A stretch of DNA of 64,000 nt from Earliella scabrosa (GCA_022605405.1 JABYQQ010000005.1:1612001-1676000); one strand, 5' to 3'. Positions 1 to 11,990 are shown, numbered from the stretch's first letter. Notes: generated by a model from the letters alone, not told the origin. Made by a program: numbers and translations.

Positions 1-1836
1 ATTGGACGCGCGGATGTGTATCCTTGTGGTCATTTACATCCTGAACTACGTACGTCTTCGCATTCATCGCCTGGATCAAATCCCTCTTACTCGATATGCT
101 CGATAGATCGACCGCAACAATGCAGGGTACGCACGTCAATTGCACGCTTATCTGTCTTTCGTTAACTTGTTTGACTCAGTGCTGCACGCGAGCGGGGTTT
201 TGAAACCGACTTGAACCTTCAGGGTGCTGAGTTCGCCACCACGCTGTCCATCCTATACGTCGGTTACATTCTCATGCAGGTTCCATCGTAAGTGTATCTG
301 CACGCGTACAGTGCATCCGCCTCAACCCGATTGTGGACAGGAACATGCTACTCAACTTCATGGGCAAACCCTCCCTCTATCTGCCCGTGTGCATGGCGAT
401 TTGGGGCATGATCTCCGTTCTCACAGGTGCGATCTGTGTTCGGTGTATTCCCAGCTTTATCTGACACGCACGCATGGCAGGTATATGCACGGAGTGAGTG
501 CTCGGCGATCATCCTCGCCATCCGACTAATCTCCTCCCCTCCTTCTCATGCGTGCTCACCACCCGCCTCTCCCAGCTTCATCGGCGTGCTCCTCACCCGC
601 TTCTTCCTCGGCTTCGTCGAAGCGGCCTTCTTCCCCGGCGCGCTCTTCCTGATCTCAAAGTGGTACAAGCGCAGCGAGCTCGGCCAGCGCACCGCGCTCC
701 TCTACTGCGGCAACATCATCTCCAACGCCTTCGGCGCGCTCATCGCCTCGGGCATCCTCGACGGCATGGAGGGCAAGCTCGGGCACGCCGCCTGGCGCTG
801 GCTCTTCTACATCGAGGGCGCGCTCACGATCGCCGTCGCCCTCATCGCCGTCTTCGTCCTCCCCGACTTCCCCTCGACGACGCGCTGGCTGAGCGAGGAC
901 GAGCGGCGGCTCGCGATGCGCCGCATGGAGGAGGACGCGGGCGTCGGCGACGAGCAGCAGACGGAGAGCGGGGGGCATATGACCGGCTTTTGGCTCGCGG
1001 TGAAGGACTGGAAGGTGTGGTGGATGGCGGTCGCGATGACGAGCGAGGTTACCGCGCTGAGCTTTAACGCGTACTTCCCGACGCTGAGCGCGACGATGGG
1101 CTTCAACCCGACCGTGACGCTCCTGCTGTGTGCACCGCCGTTCATCTTCGCGGCAGGGATGGCGTTTGCCGTGTCTAGGTGCGTCGTTGATTTGACCTAT
1201 GTGCATCCATGGTCTCGCCTGACGGGTGTATGGCGTGCATTCGCCCGCGTTCCGTAGGCATTCCGACAAGACTGGAGAGCGGTACTGGCACATCGTCGCC
1301 CCCATCGTCGGCGGAATCCTCGGATTTGTGATCGCCATAAGCACGATGAACACGGCCGCGAGATACGTCTCGCTGTGCGTCCCGCTCCCTGCTATCCGAG
1401 TGTCCGCACTGTACGCTGATCACACCCAATCCTATCGCCTCGCAGGTTCCTCATGGCGAACATGTACTCGGGCTTCGTCGTATTCTACACATGGATCAGC
1501 AACTCGTTCCCGCGCCCGCCGTCGAAGCGTGCCGTCGCAGTCGCCCTCATCAACGCGATCTCGCAGACGGGCAACATTGCGGGCTCGTGAGTCATTTTGG
1601 CTGTTGTATTGTGGAGTTGCGCATTGACGTATACGACTTCGCTGCGCAGCTACGTCTGGCCGCGGCCGTGGGGGCCGACGTACCGCAATTCGTATGGGAT
1701 ATGCATTGCGACGTCCGGATGCACGATTGCAATGCTCTATGTGTTCAGGATGCACCTCGCGCATCTCAACAGACAGCTTGATAAGGAAGAGGAAGAGAAG
1801 GGGATCAAGGAGAAGGGTTTCCGGTATCTGCTATAA
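1..1836 (+). CDS. MFS transporter, anion:cation symporter (allantoate permease-like) family, 5' partial
   Basis: The gene is already open at the left edge (frame LDARMCILVV), so its 5' end lies outside the window. Splicing about seven short introns gives helix 1, then the signature YIDRNNAGAARERG, then FATTLSILYVGYILMQVPS, GVLLTRFFLGFVEAAFFPGA and WRWLFYIEGALT. This layout and the DRNN motif after helix 1 are typical of the fungal Dal5/allantoate permease branch of the major facilitator superfamily, which moves organic anions such as allantoate, nicotinate or pantothenate across the plasma membrane with protons. The substrate cannot be told from sequence. Stop TAA is at 1834-1836, after a charged cytoplasmic tail (KEEEEKGIKEKG). 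The large exon at about 577-1178 encodes helices 4-7. No neighbour gives a pathway hint. Confidence 0.9.
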
Positions 1837-1942
1837 GGGTCATGTATGTGTGTTGTACAACATGTACGTTGACCTTGAAACTGGGAATCCAATGGATCTT
1901 GAGTCAACTCACTGTAACCACACGTCGGGAACAGCTGTGGAA

Positions 1943-2014
1943 GGGCTTATAGCTCAGTGGTAGAGCATACGATTGCAGATCGTGTGGTCCCGTGTTCGAA
2001 CCACGGTGGGCCCT
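1943..2014 (+). tRNA. tRNA-Cys (anticodon GCA), no intron
   Basis: A complete cloverleaf of 72 nt can be drawn. The acceptor stem GGGCTTA pairs with TGGGCCC (two G-U type pairs). The D arm is GCTC/GAGC with AGTGGTA in the loop. The anticodon stem TACGA/TCGTG carries loop TTGCAGA (anticodon GCA at 1975-1977). The T arm is CCGTG-TTCGAAC-CACGG. The discriminator base is T, as expected for eukaryotic tRNA-Cys. The intragenic A box and B box (GTTCGAACC, about 1993-2002) needed for RNA polymerase III are present, and a T-run follows at 2018-2021. Confidence 0.95.
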
Positions 2015-2794
2015 CAATTTTGCTTGAAGAATAATTAAGCGGAATACCAAACGCCGGCGGTGGTGCCTGCGATATTTTTGACCGAAGCTGTGCGTACGGT
2101 AGATCAGCGTTCCGGCGTTGACAACGTTCAGCACTACTTAGCGCTGCAGCAACGGATCTCAGAGTCGGACTGTCATGGGACTCAGAGCGACGAGATGGAA
2201 ATGCTAGTCGCACCGTAGTGCCGAACCACACGGCGACACTGGGAGACATCTGGACAAGATAGACGACGAGCACAACGACCCCAGAGGAAGGTGATGGCTT
2301 ATCTGTTGTCCCATGGACGTCAGGCAGGAGAGAAGGGTGCTTCGGCAGGGTTCGATGGGGATCGCACGTTGGAGGATAGAGTGAGAGAGCGCGAGCACGT
2401 GTATTTCGATCGATGCTGAGAGACGCGGGATCGGAGGAGGGAGGCTCGGAGGACATGTTCGGCGGAAGAGATTTAGAGCTCGGAGGGCTCTCTCTGCGCG
2501 GCCTGGGCGCAGCGGACGTGCAGAAGCTGACAGAGCGGGCATCCAGACAGACATACAAAAGGCTGGGGTGCAGCACGAACCCCAGAGGCAGTCTGCGCGC
2601 GAACACGTACGATGGCCGTCGAGTGGCTGAGACAAGTCCGCTCACGTTACGCGCGCTCATGGGCTCACCCGCAGCGCACACTCGTCCTCGCTCGCCATCC
2701 TTCTCTCCCGCCTTCTCCGTTCTCCTCCCACCTCCTCGCTCTCGCTCTCTCCGCCGGACTCGAGGCCGCCCTCCTCGGCGTCGGCCTCACCTCC
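2015..2794. other. Intergenic, tRNA-Cys to NEM1-like gene
   Basis: No supported gene. An open frame from 2612 runs in phase into the NEM1-like gene, so an N-terminal extension of about 61 residues starting at the ATG at 2612 is possible. The rest is presumed promoter and 5' leader. No repeat or RNA structure was recognised. Confidence 0.5.
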
Positions 2795-4334
2795 ATGAAC
2801 TCCCTCTCCTACCTCTCCCGCCAGTTCGATGTCTTGGCCTCCCCGCGCACGCCACCGAGCACCCCGGCAGCAGAGCACCCGCCCTTTGCCCTCGACGGCA
2901 AGGGCAACCCTCGTCTCAAGCGTTCGGGCTCGACAAAGTCCTTCCTTGTGCCCCCGCCCTCGTCTTCTGCCGGAGGATGTGCCCTGAAGCGGTCCTACTC
3001 GTCTCCCGCCGAGGTCAACCCGAGCATTCTCTCTTCTGCCTCTTCCCTCCTGGGGCCTGCCATATCGCGTAAGGCATCTCGTCCGCCGTCACGTCGCCCG
3101 TCTGTCTCTTCTCCAGACAAGGCCATCCGTCCCAAGGGCGGTGACGCGTCTCCCGCCTTTCCCCACCTGCTGTTCGTCCGCATCGCCCTCCAGCTCTGGC
3201 ACGCGTTCCTCGCCGCCCTGCGCTCCCTCACGCGGTCCAATACCGCGCCCATTGCGCCGGACGACACTGCAGTAGACGACAACTCGGATGAGGAGGAGAA
3301 GGACACCGAGGACGAGAGTAGAGACGAGAAGTCCTCACCACCATCTGTATTACTAGATTCTTCGCACCACCCTCCGTACCAGCCCGCAATCCCATCGCCG
3401 CTCTCCCAGCTCCCGCCCGCAGACCTGCCATCAAAGTCAGAGAAGGCACCCATGCCGCCGCCGCTTTCCATCGTCTCAGATCCAAAGTCTCCGACCGCCA
3501 TCTCGTCTACGCTGACGCCCCCAGCCAACCGCTCACGCTCGGTGACCCCCACTCCCCCAGCCAAGCAGAATCCGTTCCACCTGCCGAAGACGCTTGTCTT
3601 GGACCTCGATGAGACTCTGATACATTCCACGTCGCGACCAATACCGCTCGCTGGCGGGTCGGGGCTCTTTGGTTTCGGTGGGCGGAACAAGGGCGCGGGG
3701 TACACGGTAGAGGTCGTGCTGGGTGGTCGCAGTCAACTATACCATGTGTACAAGCGGCCGTTTGTCGACTATTTCCTCCGGAAGGTCAGTGTTCACCTCC
3801 GTCCTCCGTGCAGCCACCCGACCGACGAACGGTGCTTCCAGGTATCACAATGGTACACGCTCGTTATCTTTACCGCATCGATGCAGGAGTACGCAGACCC
3901 TGTCATTGACTGGCTAGATGCCGGGCGCGGTATTCTGGGTCGTCGGTTGTTCCGCGAGGTGAGCAGCAGTGAATTTCCAACTGGGTGAAGGCCCTGGTGA
4001 CTGAACAAGCGCGCTGCAGTCATGCACACAGCTTCCAAACGGTTCGTACAGCAAGGACCTGTCCATTGTCGAGCAAGATCTCGCGCGGGTCTGTCTCGTA
4101 GACAACTCGCCTGTTTGTTATAGCATAAACGAAGGTGCGCGATTGCTCTCGCTGATATCTTTGCGGTATCGATTCCTGACGGGACGCTTCGTGCATATAG
4201 CGAACGGCATTCCAATAGAAGGCTGGACCCACGATCCGCACGACGAGGCTCTGCTCGACCTCCTTCCTGTACTCGACTCCCTTCGCTTTACCAACGACGT
4301 CCGCCGTGTCCTCGGGATCCGCGGCTTCTCATGA
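2795..4334 (+). CDS. NEM1: Nem1-like protein phosphatase (NLI-interacting factor / CTD-like HAD phosphatase)
   Basis: Encodes the catalytic subunit of the Nem1-Spo7-type phosphatase, which at the nuclear envelope/ER dephosphorylates lipin (Pah1) and so steers phosphatidate towards storage lipid; the human relative is CTDNEP1. The HAD signature VLDLDETLIHS holds the catalytic Asp pair, followed by VYKRPFVDYFLRK, LVIFTASMQEYADPVIDWLD and VCLVDNSPVCYSINE, ending GWTHDPHDEALLDLLPVLD. Introns at 3785-3841, 3959-4019 and about 4136-4199 restore the frame. I chose the ATG at 2795 (MNSLSYLSRQFDVLA) because it begins the conserved-looking part. An in-phase ATG at 2612 would add a hydrophobic stretch. 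The long Ser/Pro-rich linker before the catalytic domain is usual for fungal Nem1. Confidence 0.88.
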
Positions 4335-5374
4335 CCCCGGCACTCCGAGTAGAGTCCTGCGTGCAGCGTCCGCATGGCTCGCTCCGTCGCAGTCGCTGCG
4401 ACGAGTCGCCGTCGAGTCGCGCTGCATCCACGCCCAGCGCACACGGCGTTGCAGACGCAGCCGGCGCGCGACGGCCCACGGTTGGCCCGCTCATATCCTT
4501 GCCGCTCGTCGGATCCCCGGCTCGAGGGCGAGGTGTTCTCGTTCGTTTGTCGTTTTTGAATGAACTATCGTCGCATTTGCTAATTATTCCTCAACTTACC
4601 GTCGTTCTTGCACATCCATCCCCTTCGCCCCTCCCCCTCAACCCCAACCCCACCACGATATCCCCTCACCCATCGCTCATGCCCCCTCAATCTCATTTCA
4701 TCCCCAACCCTTCCCCCCGCACCATTCAACATGTCGCCCCCTGCCTCAATCCCATCTCTCTCGTCGTTGTCGCTCACCACCATACCACCATACCACGGAA
4801 GTCCTGCTGTTCGAACCCATGGATGACGCACGCATCATGTTTTCACGCATCGAGCTATATACTCGCACAACTAATCTGCTTTACACGCGGCCTGCCGCTG
4901 TTGTATATATGTACGTACATAGCGGCCCGGCCTGAACTCCTCCCCAGCATCACCACCACCATCGTCATCATAACACAACCATAGAATGCGATCCCTCTCG
5001 GCTCTTCGCCTCGAGTGCGGCTCGTCGACTATTCACTTACGCGCCGGCTGGACGAGCAACAGCGTGATCCAAGGTGACAGAATCTGTCAGAGGGCGACTC
5101 ATGCTTGGGGCAGGAGAGAACGGTTCTACTGGGATTCGTGATATATATCATCAGGCTGCGGAGAGGGTACATTGCGGGGACGCTTCGTGGGTGGGAGAGC
5201 ACTAATAGAACATGGCGGAACGCTAGGAGAGCCGGGGTGATAAGGTACTAACACAGATGATTAGGGAGAGGCAGCAGGAAGCGGAGGGAAGCCAGAGTGG
5301 CGGGTGGTGAATCGTCGAAATGGAGGCAGGCAAGAACGTCCGTGGTGGGTGGTGTGCGGGCACGCCCGCGGCTA
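4335..5374. other. Intergenic between convergent NEM1-like and SNF7 genes
   Basis: About 1 kb between two gene 3' ends. AT-rich, pyrimidine-rich tracts (for example 4600-4760) and TATATAT-type runs near 4900-4920 suit 3' UTRs and polyadenylation. No supported coding region or RNA gene was seen. Confidence 0.5.
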
Positions 5375-6418
5375 CTACATGGCCAGTGCTGCTTGTAGCT
5401 CCTTGAGCTGTGCCTCCTCGTCGTCCTCGACCGCTTGCCGCTCTGAAGTGGTAGTAATCAGCATACGAGCTGTGAAGGGACCGCGATATGGACACGCACT
5501 GTCTTCCACTCTGCTCGGACCCGCTGGATGGTGCACGGGTGCATGGTCCGCCATGAGCTTCTCGTCGAGCTCCTCCTGCTCCAGTTCCGCCAGCTCCTGC
5601 TTGAGCTCGTCCTGTGATGTGCAAGCACATGTATCGCGGTAGTTAGCCACCGTGGCGCCTGAGAGGATGAAAGCGATGAACGAGAGGGAAATAATGACGT
5701 ACGTCGTCGAACTCGACTCCCGCATATGTGCTGGAGGAAATCGCCTCCGAGACCTCGTTCGCGAGCTGCGTCTGCTCCTGGATGTCCGCCATCGTCTTGT
5801 CGACAATGTCGATCGACCTGCGGGGGGCAGCCACCCCACCGATCCCGAGTTAGACTCAGAGCAACAGGTAGAGAGCGGGTGAGAACAAGGGGAACACGCA
5901 CAGCTTGCCGTGGATGTCCTTGAGCGCGAGGGAGGCCTTCTTCATCGCGGCCATGTTCTCCGCGTTGAAGCTCGCGGACTCGAGCGTGTTGATCTGCATC
6001 TCGAGCTGGAAGCGGGTGTTCTGCAGCCGCTCGAGCTCCTGCTCCGTAACCTTCTTCCGTCGCAATGCCGCCGTTGCAGCTGCTCCGCGCGCAGCATCCG
6101 TTCGGATGGCACGAGTTCATACGTGTTGGGGAGACGGTACGGCGGGAGGGCATGGACATGGACGATATCATTATGAGCATGGAGGCCTCCGAGCACCAAG
6201 CGGAGAGAGACAAGGAGGGCAGATGGCGGGCACTCACCAGCCTTGTTCGAGACGGCGTTCGCTTTCGCCTTCTTCATCTCCTCGTCAATCTTCTTCTGCA
6301 GGTAGTCCTCCTTCTTCTCGATCATCTGCAGCTGCTGCCGGAGGGTCACTATCGCGTCGCGCGACGACGCCTTGGGGTCGCGGCGGCCGCCAAAGTAGCT
6401 CATGAACCCGGCCATCAT
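5375..6418 (-). CDS. SNF7: ESCRT-III subunit Snf7/Vps32
   Basis: Snf7 (CHMP4 in animals) polymerises on endosomal membranes to form intralumenal vesicles and to drive other membrane scission. The protein begins MMAGFMSYFGGRRDPKASSR, with the short amphipathic N-terminus, then basic helix 1 (AIVTLRQQLQMIEKKEDYL, QKKIDEEMKKAKANAVSNKA), ALRRKK in helix 2, and LEMQINTLESASFNAENMAAM with KKASLALKDIH. It ends in an acidic region finishing DDEEAQLKELQAALAM. Three introns split the gene, the largest about 6068-6242. Two ATGs lie next to each other (6416-6418 and 6413-6415), so the exact first residue is uncertain. Family assignment is firm. Confidence 0.93.
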
Positions 6419-7061
6419 TCTCGGTCGTGTCTGCAGAGTCTAGTGTGTGTGTGCTGCGAGAACCAGAGACAGGAAGTAGCAAGAGGAGGGGGAGGGGAGG
6501 GGAGTGCGGGAGTGGCAGAGAGTGTTGGTCAGAGTGCTGAATGACGATGAGGCGCCGGTGCACTACGCCGCTGTGCTTGAGCCGATGAGAGCGTCAGAGT
6601 CACTGGTGACTGAGGTCACTCGATGTCCCCGATAAGGAAGGTGACTACGTTCGAGAATATCCTCCATCCCATCCTCCATCCGCTTAATCCCCGTACACTT
6701 GTCTGTTACTAGCGTATACTCTGCCGACTTGCTGTTCATTTGTCTCTTCAATAAAATTGTGATGAGTTTCTTTCCCATTGAGAACAGCGCAGCGATGATG
6801 CACATTTCCTACCAGTCAGACATATGGGTCAGAGGGTCACCTTGCGTCCCTGCACTGCAGCTCGTCACGTTAACGATCGAGAAAAAGTCATTTGCACCTG
6901 GCTATTACATTCGGCACGCGGCGTACAGTACTAGCATGTGCGTGCTCGTGGTATCGTCAGTATGCATTTTCATCCCAGCCCCCGTACCAAGCGGAGACTC
7001 AGAAACCCGAAGGTATTAGAAGAAGCAAGTCTATCGTGCCCGAGTCCTCTACAAAGATAAG
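6419..7061. other. Intergenic, upstream of SNF7 and downstream of the ceramide synthase gene
   Basis: Holds the SNF7 promoter (minus strand) and the 3' UTR of the LAG1-like gene. A purine-rich GGAG/GGGA tract at about 6479-6506 is pyrimidine-rich on the coding strand just upstream of SNF7, as is common at fungal transcription starts. No gene seen. Confidence 0.45.
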
Positions 7062-8427
7062 TTAATCGTCCTTCTGGCTCTCGTCGTCGCTGCTGATGGA
7101 CCATCAGTCGAAATCCAAGACGATAACGGGGTCAGGCTCACCCCTCATCGTCACTTCGTGAGTCCTCTGCGCCCTGGCCCGATACTACCCTGTATGCCAC
7201 GCGGCAGATCATCCAGAACCACACCAGTTGTAAAACCTGGCAGATTCACCTTAGCAACCGACTGGTATACGAGAATCAATTTTACTGACCTGTAACGTGA
7301 CAAGCATGCCGAAGAACCCAATATAGATCTCCTTGGTCATGAAGTGACCACGCGACGGATCCCACACGCGCGGAATGATATACCACGCTTCCCAAGTAGC
7401 CTTGATAACCAATATGAAGAAGAAGTGTCGCGTCACGAGCCATGATAACAGGAAGATGACGAAAGTCGCGTCGCAGGCGGTCGTCATGCCCAGATACCTA
7501 AGCATCTTCGCAAGCTACAAGAGATGAGGAGGTTCAGCTATGACGACCGCGCAGGTGCTGAGCAACTCACCGGTAGGAAGATGTCGCACCAGTCCATAAG
7601 GACCATGATGAGGCAGCCGACGCGGGTATAGTTGTAAAAGTAGCTCCCGACCATGAGCGCAACAGTGATCACATGGTGGGTCATCATCTGCCAATGGTCT
7701 TTCCTCCGAGCCTCAGCATTGATGATGAGGACTTGGTGCATATAGAACGCGGTCTGGAGGAGATAGTAGAACTTGACGGGCCCGGCGAGAGGTATGTGTG
7801 GGTAGTTGGTCCAGACATTAATTGGGTTCAGGAGATTCGTGGGCAAGTGCCGATGTACATACTGCGATAGGCAAACATGACACACCGGAACATGAGCATA
7901 ATGCTTATCACCACCCAAAACCGTCACGACGGCGCGAGCGGGCGTGGGAGAGAACGGGGTTAAGGACGTACCAGACCGAAGCACAACTGTGCGGGATAGT
8001 ACACCACGGACCAACCTTGCTCGGCGAACCGGATGACGCTCCTCTGCATCTTCTTCCTCTCGGCCGGCGAGACGTACGCGGGGTCGAGAAGGACATGACG
8101 ACTGTGTCCGTTGCCCTTTCCGTTGACAGCACCGTTCGCCTTGCCGTTACCGTTCGCCAGCTCGAGTTTGCCTTGCTTCTTGATGCGAAGGTCTCTTGCC
8201 AGCTTCCAACGCGCGAAGGGTTCCATGACGAAGAGACGCGTCAAGTCACGCAAGACGGCCATGACAGCGATGGCTGTGACGATAATCCAGCCGTCCATGA
8301 GGCCGGTGCCATAGTAGTTGGAATCCGGGAAGGAGTCCGGGTGGACAGGGGGCGCGGTGGGGTAGGAGAGGAAGAAGAAGGGGACAAGCGGCGAGGGGAG
8401 CCATACGGGGGCAGAGCTGTTGTTCAT
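7062..8427 (-). CDS. LAG1: Ceramide synthase, LAG1-type TLC-domain membrane protein
   Basis: An ER membrane enzyme that joins a sphingoid base to a fatty acyl-CoA to make (dihydro)ceramide. Several hydrophobic segments flank the Lag1 motif: HWQMMTHHVITVALMVGSYF with the paired His, then YTRVGCLIMVLMDWCDIFL with the conserved Asp, then LAKMLRYLGM. The N-terminal part includes a Gly/Asn-rich insert (ANGNGKANGAVNGKGNG). Splicing five exons gives an acidic C-terminus DSRSDDEGSDDESQKDD; the last intron (about 7083-7136) is needed to reach it, otherwise the protein stops one codon after the splice donor. The start at 8427 (MNNSSAPVW) is chosen over in-phase 8451 because it is followed directly by the family-like N-terminus. 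Acyl-chain preference cannot be told. Confidence 0.9.
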
Positions 8428-8953
8428 GACAGTGGTATATGAGTGTGTCACGTCAGCAGGTCATGAAAAGCGGAGGGCGATGTCCGGGGAGTACGCGCGC
8501 AGCGGGAGGGATGTGGTACGACGTGTGGGGTGTATATACGTCGCCGTCGTGACCGGGGCTGCTTCGTGCGCGGATGAGGGTGCGAGAGGGCGCGCGAGGG
8601 CCAGGGACGAGGCTGGGGACGTTGGGTGGTGGCCGTCAGAAAGGAGCGTGGAGACGGAGCAGTGTTGAGGACACGGCTCGAGGCAGACTCGGGCTGGAAG
8701 CTGAAACACGCTGGCCTTTTTTGCGCTGGATTTCGCCCCAAAACGCGAACGTGCGCCCGGCGTCTCCCCGGCGCGTCTCCTCCGAGCGCGACCTCGCGTG
8801 GATATCACCCGGCGCCTGGCGCCTCGCCCTGCCTCCGTACCGAACGGCGACGCTCTTCACGCGCTTCACGGTCTGTACGCGTGCACATCGCGTTCGACTT
8901 ACCGCCCTTCCTGACCTCTCGCCTCAGGCCCGTCTCCGCTCCCCATCGGCACC
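8428..8953. promoter_or_regulatory. Divergent promoter region, LAG1-like (minus) / U1A-like (plus)
   Basis: 526 bp between two divergently transcribed start codons. GC-rich, with no clear TATA box near either start. No gene supported inside it. Confidence 0.5.
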
Positions 8954-9928
8954 ATGTCCTCGACCCAGCCCAACACCACGCTCTACATCAAAAATCTCAA
9001 CGACAAGGTCAAGAAGGATGAGCTCCGCGCCCAGCTCTACGCGCTCTTCACGACCTATGGGAGGATCATCGACGTAGTCGCCCTCAAGGGGGCAAAAATG
9101 AAGGGGCAGGCCTTCGTCGTCTTCACCGACCTCGCGGGGGCGACGGCCGCCATGCGCGGGTGCGAAGGTATGGTCTTCTACGATAAGCCAATGGTGCGCC
9201 ATCCGTCTCAAGGCTGCTTGCATGTGGACCCCTTTGATATCGATCCCTCCGCCGCGGCTACAGCATATTGAGTACGCGAAGACAAAGTCGTACGCGACAC
9301 ACCGGAGAGAGGACCCCGATTGGGTCCCTCCGACGTCTATCCATGTCAAGAACGCGCCAAACAGCAAGTCGGCCAACGGCGCGGGCGAGAAGCGGCAGAG
9401 GGACGACCGGATGGACGAGGATGTGCGCGAGCTCAAGCGGGAGCGGACAGACAAGGATGACGACGACGATGATGACGAGGAGATGGAAATCGAGGACGAT
9501 GAGGATGCTCCGGCCAAGCCAGCCAGCTCTGCAAATGGTGCGTGGTCCGCAGACAGACGTACCGCTCACACGAGGCTCATCTCGTCTCGATTCAGGCCAG
9601 ATCCCGACTGCAATACAGCAGCCGTCTGCCCGACTGATGTGCGGCAATCTACCGCAAGAGGTCACCGACGATGTATTATCAGTGCTCTTCCAGCAGTATG
9701 TACCCCTGTTGTTGACCAGAAGGTGCCGTCACCCTGACGTCTTCATGCAGGTATCAGGGTTTCCACTCTGTACAAGTAGCGCCTGCGCCGGCACCAAACG
9801 CAAATGGGCAGAGAGTGAAGCTCGCATATGTGATGTTCGACTCGCCAGACCTGGCGTCTGTCGCAAAAGAAGCCCTACACGGCTTCACGCTCAAGAAGGG
9901 ATGGGTGATGTCTGTTTCGTATATCTAG
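8954..9928 (+). CDS. U1A/U2B''-like snRNP protein with two RRM domains
   Basis: RNA-binding protein of the SNRPA/SNRPB2 family, part of the U1 or U2 snRNP in pre-mRNA splicing. RRM1 has RNP2 LYIKNL (about residues 10-15) and RNP1 KGQAFVVF, followed by IEYAKTKSYA. A charged linker with DDDDDDDEEMEIEDD leads to RRM2 (LMCGNLPQEVTDDVL, YQGFHSVQVAP, VKLAYVMFDS), ending GWVMSVSYI. Introns near 9194-9267, 9538-9594 and 9698-9750 join these parts in frame. Whether it serves U1, U2 or both cannot be decided; fungi often have a single protein of this type. Confidence 0.88.
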
Positions 9929-10130
9929 CTTTGTATTCAAGCTTTGTATTGTATCTCAGCCCCGCCCGCAGATGTCATTGTGCAGCTGGCCGACCGGTTC
10001 CGTCCACATACACGACATCCGACCGATGACCGATTACGCACGCTTTCAACATGTCATATCGCTACTAAAAGTACATATCGTTATGCTTCTCTTCAGCTCG
10101 TCCAGATTGCGGCCCGTGGTTTTCGTAGCC

Positions 10131-11111
10131 TCATGCGGACAGCGCCTTGTCGATCGCCTCTCCAATACCCTTCGCAGAAGCAGGGTTCTGACCGGTGATG
10201 AGGTTGCCATCAACAACGACGTGAGCCTATATGGTGCAACGTGAGTAGATCCTCTTGACACGGTCAAGCATGAATGGTACGCTTACACCAAACAGCTCAG
10301 GAGCCTTCTCGAACTGACCGCCCAATTCTTTGATGCGTGACTCCACGAGGAAAGGAATTTCCTGCGTGCCAGCCGTCAGAAACGAGAAGTGCCCACGCAT
10401 TGTTAGACTTCAGGCATACCTTCACTTTGTCGACCGCCGCCTCCTCAGCATCCGTGAAGCACGTGGCGCGCCTGCCCTTGAAGATGCTCACGCCCTGCGC
10501 ATCCTTCGCACCAACAAGCGCAGCAGGCCCGTGGCACACTGCAGAAGTAACCTTGCCGGCATTGAAGAACTAGACGCGATCGTGGAGTTTGTCAGTCTCG
10601 ATGCATGCCCACCTTTGGCTCGAACAGAGACTCACGTCCGATGCGAGTTTTGCGTTGACCGGGTCGCTCGCGAGGTCGATCACGGGCCCGTGGCCGCCGA
10701 CGTAGAAGATCGCGTCGTAATCGGCGGCGCTGACGTCGGAGAGCTTCTTTGCGCTCGCGAGCTTCTGCTTCACGGTCGCGTCCTCGAGGAAGCCGACGTC
10801 ATCCTTGAAGCTCTGCACGCTGCCCTCGTCGACTGGCGGGTTGGGGCCGTTCGGTGCGGCGAAGTCGATGTCGTATTTCGACGAGAGCACTGCAGGGCAT
10901 CGCGCGTGAGGGATTTTATCAACATGAAGAATGGGATGGCTTGCGTACCATAGTATGGGTGCGCGGCCTCGGGGAGGTACCATCCCTGTACGATCGCGAG
11001 TTAGACGGGCGTTGTGGCGCATGAATGCGGGTCGAAATGGGAACTCACAGTGTTCCCACCGGTGAGAGTCTGGTTGACGGAGGTGAAGACGAAGAGAATA
11101 CGCTTGGGCAT
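10131..11111 (-). CDS. DJ-1/PfpI family protein, Hsp31/glyoxalase III-like (copy 1)
   Basis: Belongs to the class of DJ-1 superfamily proteins that includes yeast Hsp31 and Candida Glx3, which turn methylglyoxal into lactate without glutathione and protect against carbonyl stress. The spliced protein starts MPKRILFVFTSVNQTLTGGNT and has GWYLPEAAHPYY (Glu of the catalytic site), IFYVGGHGPVIDLASD, the nucleophile elbow TSAVCHGPAALVGA (Cys-His) and GRRATCFTDAEE, ending GQNPASAKGIGEAIDKALSA. Four introns. Start ATG at 11109-11111; a TATA box lies about 62 bp upstream. It is the downstream member of a tandem pair with the gene at 12121-13098. Confidence 0.88.
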
Positions 11112-11172
11112 GTTCGCTGTGAGAGGTGTCTTAGAGGTGGTGAGTAGACTCGCTGTAGAGCGGCCAGGGTTC

Positions 11173-11179
11173 TTATATA
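11173..11179 (-). promoter_or_regulatory. TATA box of DJ-1-like copy 1
   Basis: TATATAA on the minus strand, about 62 bp before the ATG at 11111. The paralogue has TATATAAG at a matching distance, which supports function. Confidence 0.6.
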
Positions 11180-11920
11180 GTCCCTGTAGATGTGTGCAGC
11201 GATGACGAAATTGCTGGGGTTCCGGCGACTGTTCTGCCTGCATGTACCGGCCGCCGCGCGTGGCCCGAAGCCCGCTCGGGAACTGACAGAAGCTGACAGA
11301 ACCATCGACGGCCTCTTTTGGTCAACGCTTCCCACCGCTTTCCACACGGACCGCGACGGACGAGTGATTCAGCAGCTTTCACCATGCGAAGATGTCTGAA
11401 TAGGTGCGCACCATACTCGCCTTCATTGTGTGGCTAGTGCGTGAATGCTTCAATCTCGCACCTGGATCCCCGATCGCGAGGTGTGAGTAAGTAGACTACC
11501 AGTCAGCATCGGTCAGAGACCGTTGATTCGTAACTGCATTGGACTCCTTGGTGCTCACCAAATCGATTCGGAGGACGAAGTACCCCGGGCCCGAGAGCGG
11601 TCCATGATCCCAGGTATCAGGTTTTATTCGACGTCCGCAACCTAGACGAGATATACTTACGGCAGTTGCAGGAAACAGGAATCCACCAAGCTGCGACATA
11701 TGTATGATCTTGCTTCTCTGGCGCGGGGATCTATCACAGCGGACTGTCGTTCGTGGCGCGCGCAGATTCCACACCATATCCTTACCGGATTCGACTACCT
11801 CCTGACGTCGATCTTTGAGCAAATTGCCTCGGAACGGCATGTCCCTACGTTTCGCTCTGTCAGAAGACCGGGGTGCACCGAAAAACATTGAGCATATTTT
11901 CACTTAGTGACAAATCTAGA

Positions 11921-11990
11921 CTTGCTCCTCCTCAGAGTCCGTGAAGCACGTCGCGCGCCGACCTTTGGATATGTTCTCGCCCCGATCCTT
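11921..11990 (-). pseudogene. Relic fragment of a third DJ-1/Hsp31-like gene
   Basis: By eye, about 70 bp (containing TCCGTGAAGCACGT followed by GCGCGCC) matches the exon of copy 1 at about 10441-10510 that encodes the GRRATCFTDAEE region, in the same orientation, with scattered substitutions and a small gap. No other exon of the family is recognisable around it and the frame is not kept. It is best read as the decayed remnant of a third tandem copy. It could instead be a small gene-conversion or duplication scar. Confidence 0.6.

Noticed and set aside
2612..2794. 61-residue N-terminal extension of the NEM1-like protein
   Set aside because: In phase but it reads like 5' leader sequence; the conserved-looking start is at 2795. 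Mentioned as an alternative only.
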